A DNA stretch of 64,000 nt, taken from the NCBI GenBank assembly GCA_002825465.1, contig PJER01000008.1, forward strand, positions 21,980-85,979, written 5' to 3'. A model generated the notes under the pieces. It was not told the DNA's origin. It ran no database searches and saw nothing but the letters and a program-made list of their open reading frames with translations. A program made the position numbers and the translations under genes. This DNA comes from Candidatus Thorarchaeota archaeon MP8T_1 (lineage in GTDB: Archaea > Asgardarchaeota > Thorarchaeia > Thorarchaeales > Thorarchaeaceae). Below are positions 1-7,933 of this stretch, in pieces (the stretch's first letter is position 1; every line of letters begins with the position of its first letter).

Positions 1-2
1 AT

Positions 3-542
3 GATACACTATCACAAGAAACCTTCAAGATTCACTCTGAGATGGTAGTTCTTGCAGTAGGACTGGAAGCTCCTCACGATGTTCATGATGTGACGAAGGC
101 TCTTGGAATCAATAGAGGACAAGATGGATTTTTGGCTGAAATGCATATGAAATTCAGACCTGTTGAAACTACAGTACCAGGAATTTTCGTCGGATGCACA
201 TATGCCAAGAATATTTCGGACTCAATTAATCAGGCTAGGGGAGCGGCTAACGAGGCATGCATTCCACTTAACCTTGGTACCGTAGAAATCGAGCTGCTCA
301 CTGCTGAGGTCAATCAAGACCTCTGCGTTGGTTGTGATCTGTGTCATTATTCAGAGATTTGTCCTTACGATGCTATTTCGATGATTGAAGTGGAACCTGG
401 TGTCAAAAAGAGTGTGACTGATGAGATGCGATGCGAAGGTTGTGGAGCATGTGCTGCGATTTGCCCTACTGGAGCAAGAGACCTCCGTTGGTGGCGTGAG
501 GAAAGCATTCTTGATGAAGTAAAAGAAATGCTCAAGGAGTGA
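3..542 (+). CDS. hdrA: HdrA-like heterodisulfide reductase subunit A, C-terminal part (5' truncated)
   Basis: The reading frame is open at the window edge, so only the last ~179 residues are seen. They contain the end of the FAD-binding fold (VVLAVGLE, then RPVETTVPGIFVGCTYAKN) followed by two 4Fe-4S motifs, CVGCDLCHYSEICP and CEGCGACAAICP. This order is typical of HdrA, the flavin-bifurcating subunit of heterodisulfide-reductase-type complexes in the cytoplasm. The HdrC/HdrB genes a few kb downstream are likely partners, though the complex is inferred. The gene ends four bases from the next start region and carries the ribosome-binding site of the DUF2096 gene in its last codons. Identification is strong; the N-terminal half is missing only because the window begins here. 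Confidence 0.9.
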   Translation, partial: DTLSQETFKIHSEMVVLAVGLEAPHDVHDVTKALGINRGQDGFLAEMHMKFRPVETTVPGIFVGCTYAKNISDSINQARGAANEACIPLNLGTVEIELLTAEVNQDLCVGCDLCHYSEICPYDAISMIEVEPGVKKSVTDEMRCEGCGACAAICPTGARDLRWWREESILDEVKEMLKE

Positions 543-547
543 AATCA

Positions 548-1114
548 TTGACAACTCTCTCTAATCTTCGTGATATTTGGATGGTACTCAATGACCTCAT
601 GGGAGACCTTGAGAAGAATGGTGTGGAACTATCTGATCTTGCCTATGCAGACTTACGAAATTCAAAGATGGTCATTGAATATCTCGATTCATTTGAAGGA
701 GAGATACGAGCAAGTGATGGTGGAGACACTGAACTCAAACTAGATATCGAGCAGAAAGTGTTTGTCTTAAGAGATTCACTTCTCATTAGGGCTGAAGATA
801 AACTGGGTAAAGATTATCGTAAGAAATGGGAGGTAACCTTCGATCAGGCTGCTGAAGGGAAACTTGGAAGAGAGACCGATGGCGCAAAGACACCAATCTC
901 TGATATTCCACGAGATAAGGACACTGCATATTTCAGAATAAGACTCCCTGATGAGATTCCAGTTGAGGTTGTATCTGAGCTTGCAGAGGATTGTCAAGTC
1001 AATGTATCATTAGATGGAGAACGACATCTTCAAGTAAGTGGAAAGAGGGACTGTGTTCGGGATGCAATGAAGAGACTTGGGGAACTCTTCTATGGCGAAA
1101 GTAAACTGAAATGA
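548..1114 (+). CDS. DUF2096-family archaeal protein
   Basis: A 188-residue soluble protein of unknown function. The N-terminus (TLSNLRDIWMVLNDLMGDLEKNGVELSDLAYADLR) resembles DUF2096, a family known from methanogens and other archaea; the family call is from memory of that pattern. The C-terminal ~60 residues (IRLPDEIPVEVVSELAEDC onward) look like a small alpha/beta domain. I place the start at TTG 548 because AAGGAG at 533-538 lies about nine bases upstream; GTG 539 is in frame but sits directly on that site. It follows hdrA in the same orientation with almost no gap, so co-transcription is likely and a role linked to the Hdr module is possible but unproven. Confidence 0.65.
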   Translation: MTTLSNLRDIWMVLNDLMGDLEKNGVELSDLAYADLRNSKMVIEYLDSFEGEIRASDGGDTELKLDIEQKVFVLRDSLLIRAEDKLGKDYRKKWEVTFDQAAEGKLGRETDGAKTPISDIPRDKDTAYFRIRLPDEIPVEVVSELAEDCQVNVSLDGERHLQVSGKRDCVRDAMKRLGELFYGESKLK

Positions 1115-1175
1115 TTGGCGCCATTACATAGAAATTAACGATTTTTAATAGATGGACTTAATATTACACAGGTAA

Positions 1176-1391
1176 CGTCCTAGAATTATGAAGGCCACCA
1201 GACTCTATACCCGAGTCCTGCTGGCGCGATCAAAAGACCGCCGGGAGATTGACGTCGTAGAAGATTTGAGTAAGATTAAGATTGAAAGATTTAGTACCCC
1301 TATCGAAATTAGCTAGAATCATTCTGGTATCTCAAATCATCATCAGACACATGAGCATAAAATAAGGCCTATGGGGCCTTATTTGTTATTT
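1176..1391 (+). ncRNA. Candidate structured non-coding RNA with GC-rich loop motif
   Basis: This non-coding stretch (the only gap over 300 bases, 1115-1516) holds its own TATA-like region (1140-1170), a folded core and a terminator. Hairpin one pairs 1194-1197 and 1201-1205 with 1222-1225 and 1213-1217. Hairpin two pairs TCAA 1230-1233 with TTGA 1249-1252, extended by CGA/TCG, and carries the loop AAGACCGCCGGGAGA. A further 8-bp inverted repeat (1263-1270 with 1333-1340) encloses the 3' part. The same hairpin order and loop recur at 43482-43528. It does not match the core motifs of tRNA, 5S, SRP or RNase P RNA that I know. RNA status and exact ends are inference. Confidence 0.4.
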
Positions 1392-1395
1392 TTGA
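1360..1395 (+). terminator. Hairpin terminator after the candidate ncRNA
   Basis: AAATAAGGCC (1360-1369) pairs with GGCCTTATTT (1375-1384) over a five-base loop, followed by a T-rich tract to about 1395. It ends the candidate ncRNA before the promoter of the next gene. Confidence 0.6.
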
Positions 1396-1516
1396 AGTAT
1401 TTTAAAAGATATTTTAAATGAAGAGGTTTAAAGAGTAGTCATTCAAGACTTTGATTTTTGTATTCCAAAATCGTCATTATAAATAGAAGACACGCAGGGA
1501 TTGCTAGTGAATTATT

Positions 1517-2830
1517 ATGAAGAGGAAAAATATCTCTCTAGCTCTTCTATTTGCGTTAATGTTCTTACTAGTGGCATCATTCACACCAGCTCAAGCCTTC
1601 ACCATTAGTGATGACGATGGTGGCGGCGATGACACTACAACTGAAACAGAAAACATGGAAGATCACATGAGTGACATGCAGGATAACATGGAAGATATGC
1701 ATGATAACATGCACGAGATAGATGAACATCGGGATATGGACGGAACGGTATGGATCCAGACCGATATCATGACAGTTACCCTCGACCCGAAAGTACCAAT
1801 CTATCAATATTGGTACGCTGGGGATGAAAATGGCAGTCTAGCACGATTTATGGTTGGGTACATGATGATTGTGGAGTTTGAAGATGCTAATGCAGATGGT
1901 GTCTATCAACCTAATGAAACCCTATCTTTTGCGCCTCTAGATGCATTCGAATGGAGTCTTCAAACCGGCCAAGTCACAAATGAACTTGACCAGGTCACCG
2001 AACTCTTTGCATCTTACACAAAGGGCGGCTTAAGCTATGATTCAGAAGATGACTGGTATAAGAGTTGGATGCCAGAACTTGGAGAAGATGATAGCGGCGA
2101 TGATTCTCTTGCTCTTGCCAGTGACCCTGAGGAAAATGACTTCGCAATGTATGCAGGAATGACCTTGAGATTCTATGGTCATCTCTATTCAGAGGATTAT
2201 TTTGGCAACGTAACTGATGATTTTGGGGTAGAATCAAACTACACCGTAGCAGGAGGAATGGAACTTAAAGTAGACATTGAGATAGGTAACTTCCCATTTC
2301 TATCAAACACCTCAAAAGTCACTATTCTCAACTACCTGCGTGAAGATATCGCATCGAGTAGCGAGTACGAGCATTGCTTCAAGCTTCATGAAGATGATGG
2401 TGATTACGAGGTTGACTCAGAAGATATCTCCGACCATCATGGTATCATGTTTGATGATCATGATGAAAATCATGACGGATATGATGATGATGTTCAACAA
2501 CTCTCCTTTGTTGATACTCTCACTAATGAAACTAGGGGACTCTATACATGGTTGGATAAGGCTATCGTGACTGACCTTAATGGAACGGAAACAGCAGTTG
2601 ATGTTGAAGCATCTTACTGGACAGATGGAAAGGGTCTACTGCTCTTCCTAGCATATCCTAATTTCGATGGAGGGTCTATCTTACACGACCCTTCAATGCG
2701 ATTGATTGATACGCAATCACCCATTGTTACACCATCTGGTGTATTGAATCTACCATTGGAAACTATCGGTTTGATTGGCATTGCTGCAGTGATAATTGTA
2801 GTAGCAGGACTAGTAATCAAACGTCGTTAA
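1517..2830 (+). CDS. Secreted, C-terminally anchored acidic Met/Asp/His-rich surface protein
   Basis: 437 residues, family not recognised. Residues 1-28 form a signal peptide ending near AQAF. Directly after it comes a strongly acidic stretch (residues ~35-75) with recurring MxDxM/DxMHD patterns, such as NMEDMHDNMHEIDEHRDMDG. A second Asp/His-rich patch (DHHGIMFDDHDENHDGYDDD) lies near residue 310. A single C-terminal membrane helix (LIGIAAVIIVVAGLVIKRR) anchors it with a basic tail. The ectodomain is therefore outside the cell and could bind divalent metals; that role is inferred only from composition. It has its own upstream region and a terminator at 2833, so it is probably monocistronic. 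Confidence 0.8.
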   Translation: MKRKNISLALLFALMFLLVASFTPAQAFTISDDDGGGDDTTTETENMEDHMSDMQDNMEDMHDNMHEIDEHRDMDGTVWIQTDIMTVTLDPKVPIYQYWYAGDENGSLARFMVGYMMIVEFEDANADGVYQPNETLSFAPLDAFEWSLQTGQVTNELDQVTELFASYTKGGLSYDSEDDWYKSWMPELGEDDSGDDSLALASDPEENDFAMYAGMTLRFYGHLYSEDYFGNVTDDFGVESNYTVAGGMELKVDIEIGNFPFLSNTSKVTILNYLREDIASSSEYEHCFKLHEDDGDYEVDSEDISDHHGIMFDDHDENHDGYDDDVQQLSFVDTLTNETRGLYTWLDKAIVTDLNGTETAVDVEASYWTDGKGLLLFLAYPNFDGGSILHDPSMRLIDTQSPIVTPSGVLNLPLETIGLIGIAAVIIVVAGLVIKRR

Positions 2831-2832
2831 AA

Positions 2833-2859
2833 GAGGAAGCCTGCTTCCTCTTCTTTTTT
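2833..2859 (+). terminator. Hairpin terminator
   Basis: GAGGAAGC (2833-2840) and GCTTCCTC (2843-2850) form a perfect 8-bp stem with a two-base spacer, followed by TTCTTTTTT. It closes the acidic surface-protein gene. Confidence 0.75.
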
Positions 2860-2900
2860 CCACATAGATGGATTATTAATCATAGATGTGAACAATTGAG

Positions 2901-3920
2901 ATGGTCCAAATGTCAATCACGACAAAACGCATTGCATTTGTTTCGATATTTCTCGTCTTGAGTTTGTTTACGATTGCAAATCCTATTGATGCTCAATCGG
3001 ATGCACAAAGATTGTTGATGACAAACATGAATATCCGTGCAGAATTGGGAATTGACTGTGACACAATTGTTATACTAAGTACAGAGTTCACGAATATTGG
3101 TACTGGAAACATTAATGCGTTTGATCTTCGAGTTGACGTACGAGGACTCCAAGTCAATTATGCGACTATAAATGGAACTTCTGTGGATACCTCTGTTAAT
3201 TCAAAAGATAACTTCGTGATAGTGACAATTTTTCCTAATACTACTATTCCGACAGATGGATTCGGAATACTATTTCTAAACTTCACAACAATGTGTCTTC
3301 AAGAAAGGATTGGTTTGAATGCGGATAATTCGATGTACGACAGCCAGCTCATCTATTATATTCGTTCTTTGAACGAGATACAAAATCTGACTTTCTCAGC
3401 AGCACTCCCACAGCATTCAATCATCAATCAGGATGCAGCTTCTCCACTTTATCCTAGCCCATCAGCTAACCATACTGATGGCAGTAGACCAATCTATGTA
3501 TGGTCTCTTGATTCGCTACTACCAGGACAAGAAGTTGTATATATTATAAAATACCAACTTCCTGCTGCACTCATTGATACTGACACTGAAATCATCAGCG
3601 AAAATCCCTTTTTCATAGGTATTTTATCTGCAGTCTTGGCAGGTTTAGCTGTATTAGTGATAGAGAGAGTCCCAGCTTGGATAAGACGATTGAATTCAAG
3701 AGAACTCATTGTTAGTGGCAAGATATCAAGTCAAGAACAGGAAATTTTGGACCTCCTCAATACCCGTGGCGGTTCATGTCCGCAGAGAGATATCTCTGAG
3801 AAATTGGATATGTCTCAGTCAATGACAAGTATGATGTTATCGTCACTTGAGGAGCGCGGTCTCATTAGGAGACTTCGAAGTGGTAGAGAGAATATTGTGC
3901 ACATTATGGAAGTGGACTAG
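2901..3920 (+). CDS. Membrane-anchored protein with ectodomain and cytoplasmic winged-helix domain
   Basis: 339 residues. A signal or anchor segment (residues ~8-30, IAFVSIFLVLSLFTIAN) is followed by a ~200-residue ectodomain rich in N-glycosylation-like NxT/S sites. Then comes one membrane helix (FFIGILSAVLAGLAVLVIE) and a cytoplasmic MarR-like winged helix (SSQEQEILDLLNTRG ... DISEKLDMSQSMTSMMLSSLEERGLIRRL). The layout suggests a one-component sensor that reads an external state and acts on DNA at the membrane; ligand and targets are unknown. ATG 2910 is an alternative start that fits the signal peptide equally well. It converges on the hdrB gene with a four-base overlap at 3917-3920. Confidence 0.8.
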   Translation: MVQMSITTKRIAFVSIFLVLSLFTIANPIDAQSDAQRLLMTNMNIRAELGIDCDTIVILSTEFTNIGTGNINAFDLRVDVRGLQVNYATINGTSVDTSVNSKDNFVIVTIFPNTTIPTDGFGILFLNFTTMCLQERIGLNADNSMYDSQLIYYIRSLNEIQNLTFSAALPQHSIINQDAASPLYPSPSANHTDGSRPIYVWSLDSLLPGQEVVYIIKYQLPAALIDTDTEIISENPFFIGILSAVLAGLAVLVIERVPAWIRRLNSRELIVSGKISSQEQEILDLLNTRGGSCPQRDISEKLDMSQSMTSMMLSSLEERGLIRRLRSGRENIVHIMEVD

Positions 3921-4840
3921 GAGTCTTCTATTTTGATACCTAGCTTCTCCCATGCAGGCTCAGTCTTACGTTGCATATACTGGAGATGAGTAGCAAGTCC
4001 AAATTCCTCAGGTTCATGACCAAAAGCGAGGGCGAGCAGCTCAACTACATGCATGACATCAAAGGTATAGTCTGCACCAAAGTTGTTCTTAATTTCAACT
4101 TGACCCATATCTAATTGAAGTTCACAGAACGGGCAAGGTGTGACAATAATATCAGCTCCTCCAGCTTCAAGAAGACTGTCGAACTTCTGTTTGGTAAAGT
4201 CTAGAGAAGTCTTCAAATCTGCCGTTCTAACAGCACCACCAGCACCACAACAGATGAGTTCATCCTTGTAAGGAACATATGTAGCTCCTGATGTTTCACA
4301 TATATCTCGGAAGATGTGAGGTCGCTCAGAATCATCTTTATGCTTGATATTTTTTGGACGCATCCAGTGGCACCCAGGATGAAGAGCCATACGAACACCG
4401 GTAAGAGGGCGGGTGACTCGCTCTCTGATTTTATCAATTCCAGCTAGAGAATAAAGAGCATCAACATAGTGCCAGACCTCAATAGTTCCCTTGAATTCAC
4501 GATTTATTTCAGCGAGATTTTCATTAACAGCAGCCCGGAGTTCATCGTCGTGCTTTAATTCATGATTTGCTTCCCAGAGACTAGCAAAGCAACCGTTGCA
4601 TCCAGTAGTTATTGGATGGCCACCAGCTTCTGCAATAGTAAGATTTCGAGCTGCGATTGTTGCCCATGTCACACGATCAAATGATCCAAAGACACCAGGT
4701 GCAGGACAGCATGTTGCACCATCCATATCAAGAAGATCCATTTCAAGATCTTTGAATACTAATTTGGCAGCGCTTTCGACACTCGGGTATCTGTGAGGAA
4801 TAATGCAACCTAGAAAATGATAGAACGCCTTATCGGTCAT
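3917..4840 (-). CDS. hdrB: HdrB-like heterodisulfide reductase subunit B (copy 1)
   Basis: 307 residues with two complete cysteine-rich CCG domains: FLGC ... CCPAPG ... CNGC in the N-terminal half, and GCHW ... CCGAGGAVR ... CPFC in the C-terminal half. In characterised HdrB these ligate two non-cubane [4Fe-4S] clusters at the disulfide-reducing site. It overlaps the upstream hdrC by four bases (ATGA), so the two are translationally coupled. With HdrC and an HdrA it would form a cytoplasmic electron-transfer complex; the physiological disulfide or other acceptor cannot be told from sequence. A second pair (5558-7005) is encoded divergently. Confidence 0.92.
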   Translation of the reverse strand: MTDKAFYHFLGCIIPHRYPSVESAAKLVFKDLEMDLLDMDGATCCPAPGVFGSFDRVTWATIAARNLTIAEAGGHPITTGCNGCFASLWEANHELKHDDELRAAVNENLAEINREFKGTIEVWHYVDALYSLAGIDKIRERVTRPLTGVRMALHPGCHWMRPKNIKHKDDSERPHIFRDICETSGATYVPYKDELICCGAGGAVRTADLKTSLDFTKQKFDSLLEAGGADIIVTPCPFCELQLDMGQVEIKNNFGADYTFDVMHVVELLALAFGHEPEEFGLATHLQYMQRKTEPAWEKLGIKIEDS

Positions 4841-5388
4841 TTTTCTTTCTCCTCTTTCTCAGCGACTAACTTATCAAAACCAGTTTTCTTTGCGATTTTC
4901 TTGATCTCCTCGATTGCTTCAGCATATCTGCTTGCATTAGGAGGTACACGTTCAACTCCAACCTTCTCCCGTAGATCAGACCAACTCTCTTTATCCAATG
5001 GCACTGCATGACCAGCTTCGAGAACTTTCAATGCAGTCTTCTGATGGGGAACAAGCATGTAACCTTCAGCTACTGCAACATTTCTAATTGCCTTGATAAC
5101 ATCTGTCGGCATAACATCTTGGGGGCATCGATCCGTGCATGTATAACAAGTAGTGCAGTACCATAATTCAGGAGATGATATGCACTGCTCTTTCAGACCT
5201 AACAACGCTTTCCTGATGATTCCTCGAACAAGATAATTAGTACGTGCACCTGCTGGGCAACTTCCTGAACATGTTCCACACTGATAACAACTTTGAATAT
5301 TAGGTCCGCCAGTCTTCTTAATCATCTGTACAAATGAGTCATCGGGGGCATCGATATCAATTGCAGATTTTTCTTCAGCGCTTGTCAA
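4837..5388 (-). CDS. hdrC: HdrC-like heterodisulfide reductase subunit C (copy 1)
   Basis: 183 residues with two 4Fe-4S ferredoxin motifs, CYQCGTCSGSCP near residue 34 and CTTCYTCTDRCP near residue 78. This is the subunit that passes electrons between HdrA and HdrB. The start is TTG 5388; a GGAGAGG sits ~40 bases upstream, too far to be its site, and the frame stays open upstream, but the N-terminal length agrees with the divergent paralog. hdrB follows with an ATGA overlap. Confidence 0.9.
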   Translation of the reverse strand: MTSAEEKSAIDIDAPDDSFVQMIKKTGGPNIQSCYQCGTCSGSCPAGARTNYLVRGIIRKALLGLKEQCISSPELWYCTTCYTCTDRCPQDVMPTDVIKAIRNVAVAEGYMLVPHQKTALKVLEAGHAVPLDKESWSDLREKVGVERVPPNASRYAEAIEEIKKIAKKTGFDKLVAEKEEKEK

Positions 5389-5557
5389 GATTCTACACCG
5401 ACTGCAAGTGTCAGCTTGAATCCTCTCCTTAAATCCGTTACCGAAAGGTCGTTAAATTCATACATTCATTTGCTAATCAATAAGTTGTATTTGGGACAAC
5501 TCAATCCTTATATCTCACTGAACAAGGACCCGAATAGAGAAACGCAGAGGTATCATA
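5389..5557. promoter_or_regulatory. Divergent promoter region between two hdrCB operons
   Basis: This 169-base gap separates two head-to-head hdrCB operons. A TATA-like CCTTATATC at about 5504-5512 suits the rightward operon. AT-rich sequence near 5450-5480 could serve the leftward one. No clear palindromic operator is seen. Confidence 0.45.
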
Positions 5558-6109
5558 ATGGCGGATAAAATATCGCGCGATATAATCAGTAATGATACAA
5601 TTGATCCGGACTTCATTGATTCAGTAGTTGAAGCGGGAGCTGACAGAATTAGAACATGCCTTCAATGTGGAACATGTTCTAGTGTTTGTCCAAGTGGCCG
5701 AAGAACTGCTTTTAGAACTCGTGAGTTGATGAGGAAGGCAATGTTAGGTCTTAAAGATGAAGTTCTATCCAGTCCAGACCTTTGGCTGTGTACAACCTGC
5801 TTTACCTGTTTAGAACGTTGTCCAAGGCAGATCAAAGTGACTGATGCCATTATCATCATGCGAAACATGGCAGTTAAAGAAGGCTATATGTTACCTCAGC
5901 ATCGCAAGACATCACAAAAACTCCTAGAGACCGGTCATGCGGTTCCGATTGATGATGCAAACCGAAAAACTCGCAAGGACCTTGGACTTAAGGAAATACC
6001 TCCAACCGTGCATTCACACGAAGATGCTCTCAAAGACGTTCAAACAATCATGGAAAGAACAGGTTTCAGTGAACTTGTCGAAAAAGAGAAGGAGAAGAAA
6101 GAAGAATGA
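5558..6109 (+). CDS. hdrC: HdrC-like heterodisulfide reductase subunit C (copy 2)
   Basis: 183 residues, the same length as copy 1 and clearly paralogous. It carries CLQCGTCSSVCPSGRR and CTTCFTCLERCP, two 4Fe-4S binding motifs, then a shared region (GYMLPQHRKTSQKLLETGHAVP) that matches copy 1 almost position by position. It starts at ATG 5558 and overlaps hdrB copy 2 by four bases (ATGA at 6106-6109). The lysine/glutamate-rich tail (EKEKEKKEE) is also shared. Likely role: electron transfer within an Hdr-type complex; why two pairs are needed is unknown. Confidence 0.9.
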   Translation: MADKISRDIISNDTIDPDFIDSVVEAGADRIRTCLQCGTCSSVCPSGRRTAFRTRELMRKAMLGLKDEVLSSPDLWLCTTCFTCLERCPRQIKVTDAIIIMRNMAVKEGYMLPQHRKTSQKLLETGHAVPIDDANRKTRKDLGLKEIPPTVHSHEDALKDVQTIMERTGFSELVEKEKEKKEE

Positions 6110-7005
6110 CTGAAACACAGACATACTCGTTCTTTCTAGGATGTGTCATGCCAAATAGATTCCCAAATATCGAGGCAAGTATTCGTTTGGTGTTACCGAA
6201 ATTAGGCATTGAGTTAGAAGACCTTGAAGGGGCTAGCTGTTGCCCTGCTCCTGGAGTGGTCCGATCATTTGATGAACCTACCTGGTTAGCTCTTGCATCA
6301 CGAAACCTAGCCCTTGCTGAGATGTCAGGTCATGATCTCATTACCGGATGCAATGGTTGCTATGGAACCTTCAAAGATTCGCTAGAAGTCATCCGAGAAC
6401 ACCCAGAGAGGTTGAAGGAAGTTCAAAAGGTATTCAAAGGAATGGGACTCAAGTTCGAAGGAAAAGTTAAGGCGAAACACCTAATCGAAGTCATCAGTGA
6501 AATAGACATTAAAGAAATCAAAAAGAAAGTAACAAACTCTCTTGATGGAATCAAGGTTGGAGTACATTATGGGTGTCATCTCTTAAAACCAAGTAAGAAT
6601 AGACCTTGGAAAAAGACCCAACATCATACCTTCCTCGATGAACTTGTAGAGGCAACTGGAGCTACCAGCACGGATTACAAGGATAAATACCTCTGTTGTG
6701 GCGCTGGTGGCGGCGTACGTGGAAGTCAGGTTGCTGTAAGTGTTGATATTGCTCAAGAGAAACTCGATAATATGCTTGAAGCAGGAGTTGATTGCTTAGT
6801 CAATGTCTGTTCATTCTGTCACTTGCAATATGAGGTTTCTCAGGTTCAATTGAATAAAGAATTGGGAGAGAAAAAGTATCAGATTCCCGTTCTCTACTTT
6901 ACTCAATTACTAGGACTTGCAATGGGTCTTGAACCGAAAGATCTCGGACTAGAAGTACATATGATAAGTACTCAACCATTGTTGCATAAGATTCTCAACA
7001 AATGA
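6106..7005 (+). CDS. hdrB: HdrB-like heterodisulfide reductase subunit B (copy 2)
   Basis: 299 residues with both CCG domains intact: FLGCVMP, CCPAPGVVRS, CNGCYGT in the first half and GCHLLKP, CCGAGGGVRG, CSFCHLQ in the second. All cluster-ligating cysteines expected for HdrB are present, so this copy should be functional. It is coupled to hdrC copy 2 by an ATGA overlap. The differences from copy 1 are spread along the protein, as expected for an old duplication with specialised partners or substrates. It converges closely on the surface-protein gene ending at 7007. Confidence 0.92.
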   Translation: MTETQTYSFFLGCVMPNRFPNIEASIRLVLPKLGIELEDLEGASCCPAPGVVRSFDEPTWLALASRNLALAEMSGHDLITGCNGCYGTFKDSLEVIREHPERLKEVQKVFKGMGLKFEGKVKAKHLIEVISEIDIKEIKKKVTNSLDGIKVGVHYGCHLLKPSKNRPWKKTQHHTFLDELVEATGATSTDYKDKYLCCGAGGGVRGSQVAVSVDIAQEKLDNMLEAGVDCLVNVCSFCHLQYEVSQVQLNKELGEKKYQIPVLYFTQLLGLAMGLEPKDLGLEVHMISTQPLLHKILNK

Positions 7006-7006
7006 T

Positions 7007-7933
7007 TTAGAACCACTTTCTAGCTGCATAATAAACAACCACTGCCATTATTGAACTTGAGATAAGCAATATCACAATGAATGCAGTTAATCGTGGGTCC
7101 AAGGCAGTTGTAGTGATAGTAGAGGTCGGAGTTGATGGAGTAGTTGGAGTAGTAGTATAGACTACATCTCCAGCAGTAAACGTATAATCAGATTGATCTG
7201 AGGTAAAGTAGATTCCATCTGTAACAGTCACTTCTACAAGATAGGAATCAGATTTATCCAAGCCAGTACAATCCCATTCAAACCATCTCCTTGAGAGAGA
7301 TGAGGCTAATGTTTCAAATGATTTCCCACCATCAGACGAGATTCTTACACGAAAATGAAGCGAGTCACCTAAATTAGCATCTGATGCCCACCATGTGATG
7401 TTGTTCTTACCAATCAATGTTTCATTGCCATTTGGAGAAATGACCACTACTTTAGGAGCAAAGAAGTTGCCAATGTAGATATTTTCGAATTGATAGAATA
7501 CGATAGAACCGTTTGTAAGCCATGCAGTGGCATTAATTGTGCATGTGGCATTGTTACCCAGATATCTAGTATCAATTTCAGTCATGTATGTATTCAAATC
7601 TTGAGTTAGTGTTGCTGGTATCGCAGGTGCAATAACCTGCAGACGGGACCGATTCACAATGGAGGGAGTCCATACAGCTTTGACTATCACATGATCTCCA
7701 CCAATTGTCAAACCGTCTATGATAGGTGATTCAGTAAGATTCGTCAAGCGGTAATATGTGAGGTTAAGATGGGGATTCTCAGCTGAAAGACTATGAGTTT
7801 CACATTTGTCTAAATTCATTGACTCGTTGTTGGTAGGGATGACCATAGGTTGAACTAGCATCATTAAAAGCAATAGTACTATTATTGGCAGAATTTTTCG
7901 CCGCTGAATCGTTGAAATTAATGGACCGTTCAT
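7007..7933 (-). CDS. Secreted Ig-like surface protein with Thr/Pro/Ser linker and C-terminal anchor
   Basis: 308 residues, not assignable to a named family. A signal peptide (ILPIIVLLLLMMLVQPMV) leads into an ectodomain with many NxT/S sequons. A beta-sandwich-like repeat begins near residue 160 (KVVVISPNGNETLIGKNNITWWASD ...), typical of Ig-like/FN3-like surface modules. A Thr/Pro/Ser-rich stalk (TTTPTTPSTPTSTITTT) precedes one membrane helix and a short basic tail. Its ATG overlaps the stop of the upstream membrane-HTH gene, so the two are probably co-expressed and may act as a pair. Confidence 0.8.
   Translation of the reverse strand: MNGPLISTIQRRKILPIIVLLLLMMLVQPMVIPTNNESMNLDKCETHSLSAENPHLNLTYYRLTNLTESPIIDGLTIGGDHVIVKAVWTPSIVNRSRLQVIAPAIPATLTQDLNTYMTEIDTRYLGNNATCTINATAWLTNGSIVFYQFENIYIGNFFAPKVVVISPNGNETLIGKNNITWWASDANLGDSLHFRVRISSDGGKSFETLASSLSRRWFEWDCTGLDKSDSYLVEVTVTDGIYFTSDQSDYTFTAGDVVYTTTPTTPSTPTSTITTTALDPRLTAFIVILLISSSIMAVVVYYAARKWF

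Noticed and set aside
1193..1257. tRNA, 5S rRNA or SRP RNA at the first structured element
   Set aside because: No T-arm GTTCRA box, no CCA-ready end, no 5S consensus and no SRP GNAR/AGCAGC motif; only the hairpin order is clear.
5389..5430. Upstream extension of hdrC copy 1 (frame stays open with a CxxC)
   Set aside because: No ATG/GTG/TTG in a good position after the GGAGAGG there, and the extension has no counterpart in copy 2.
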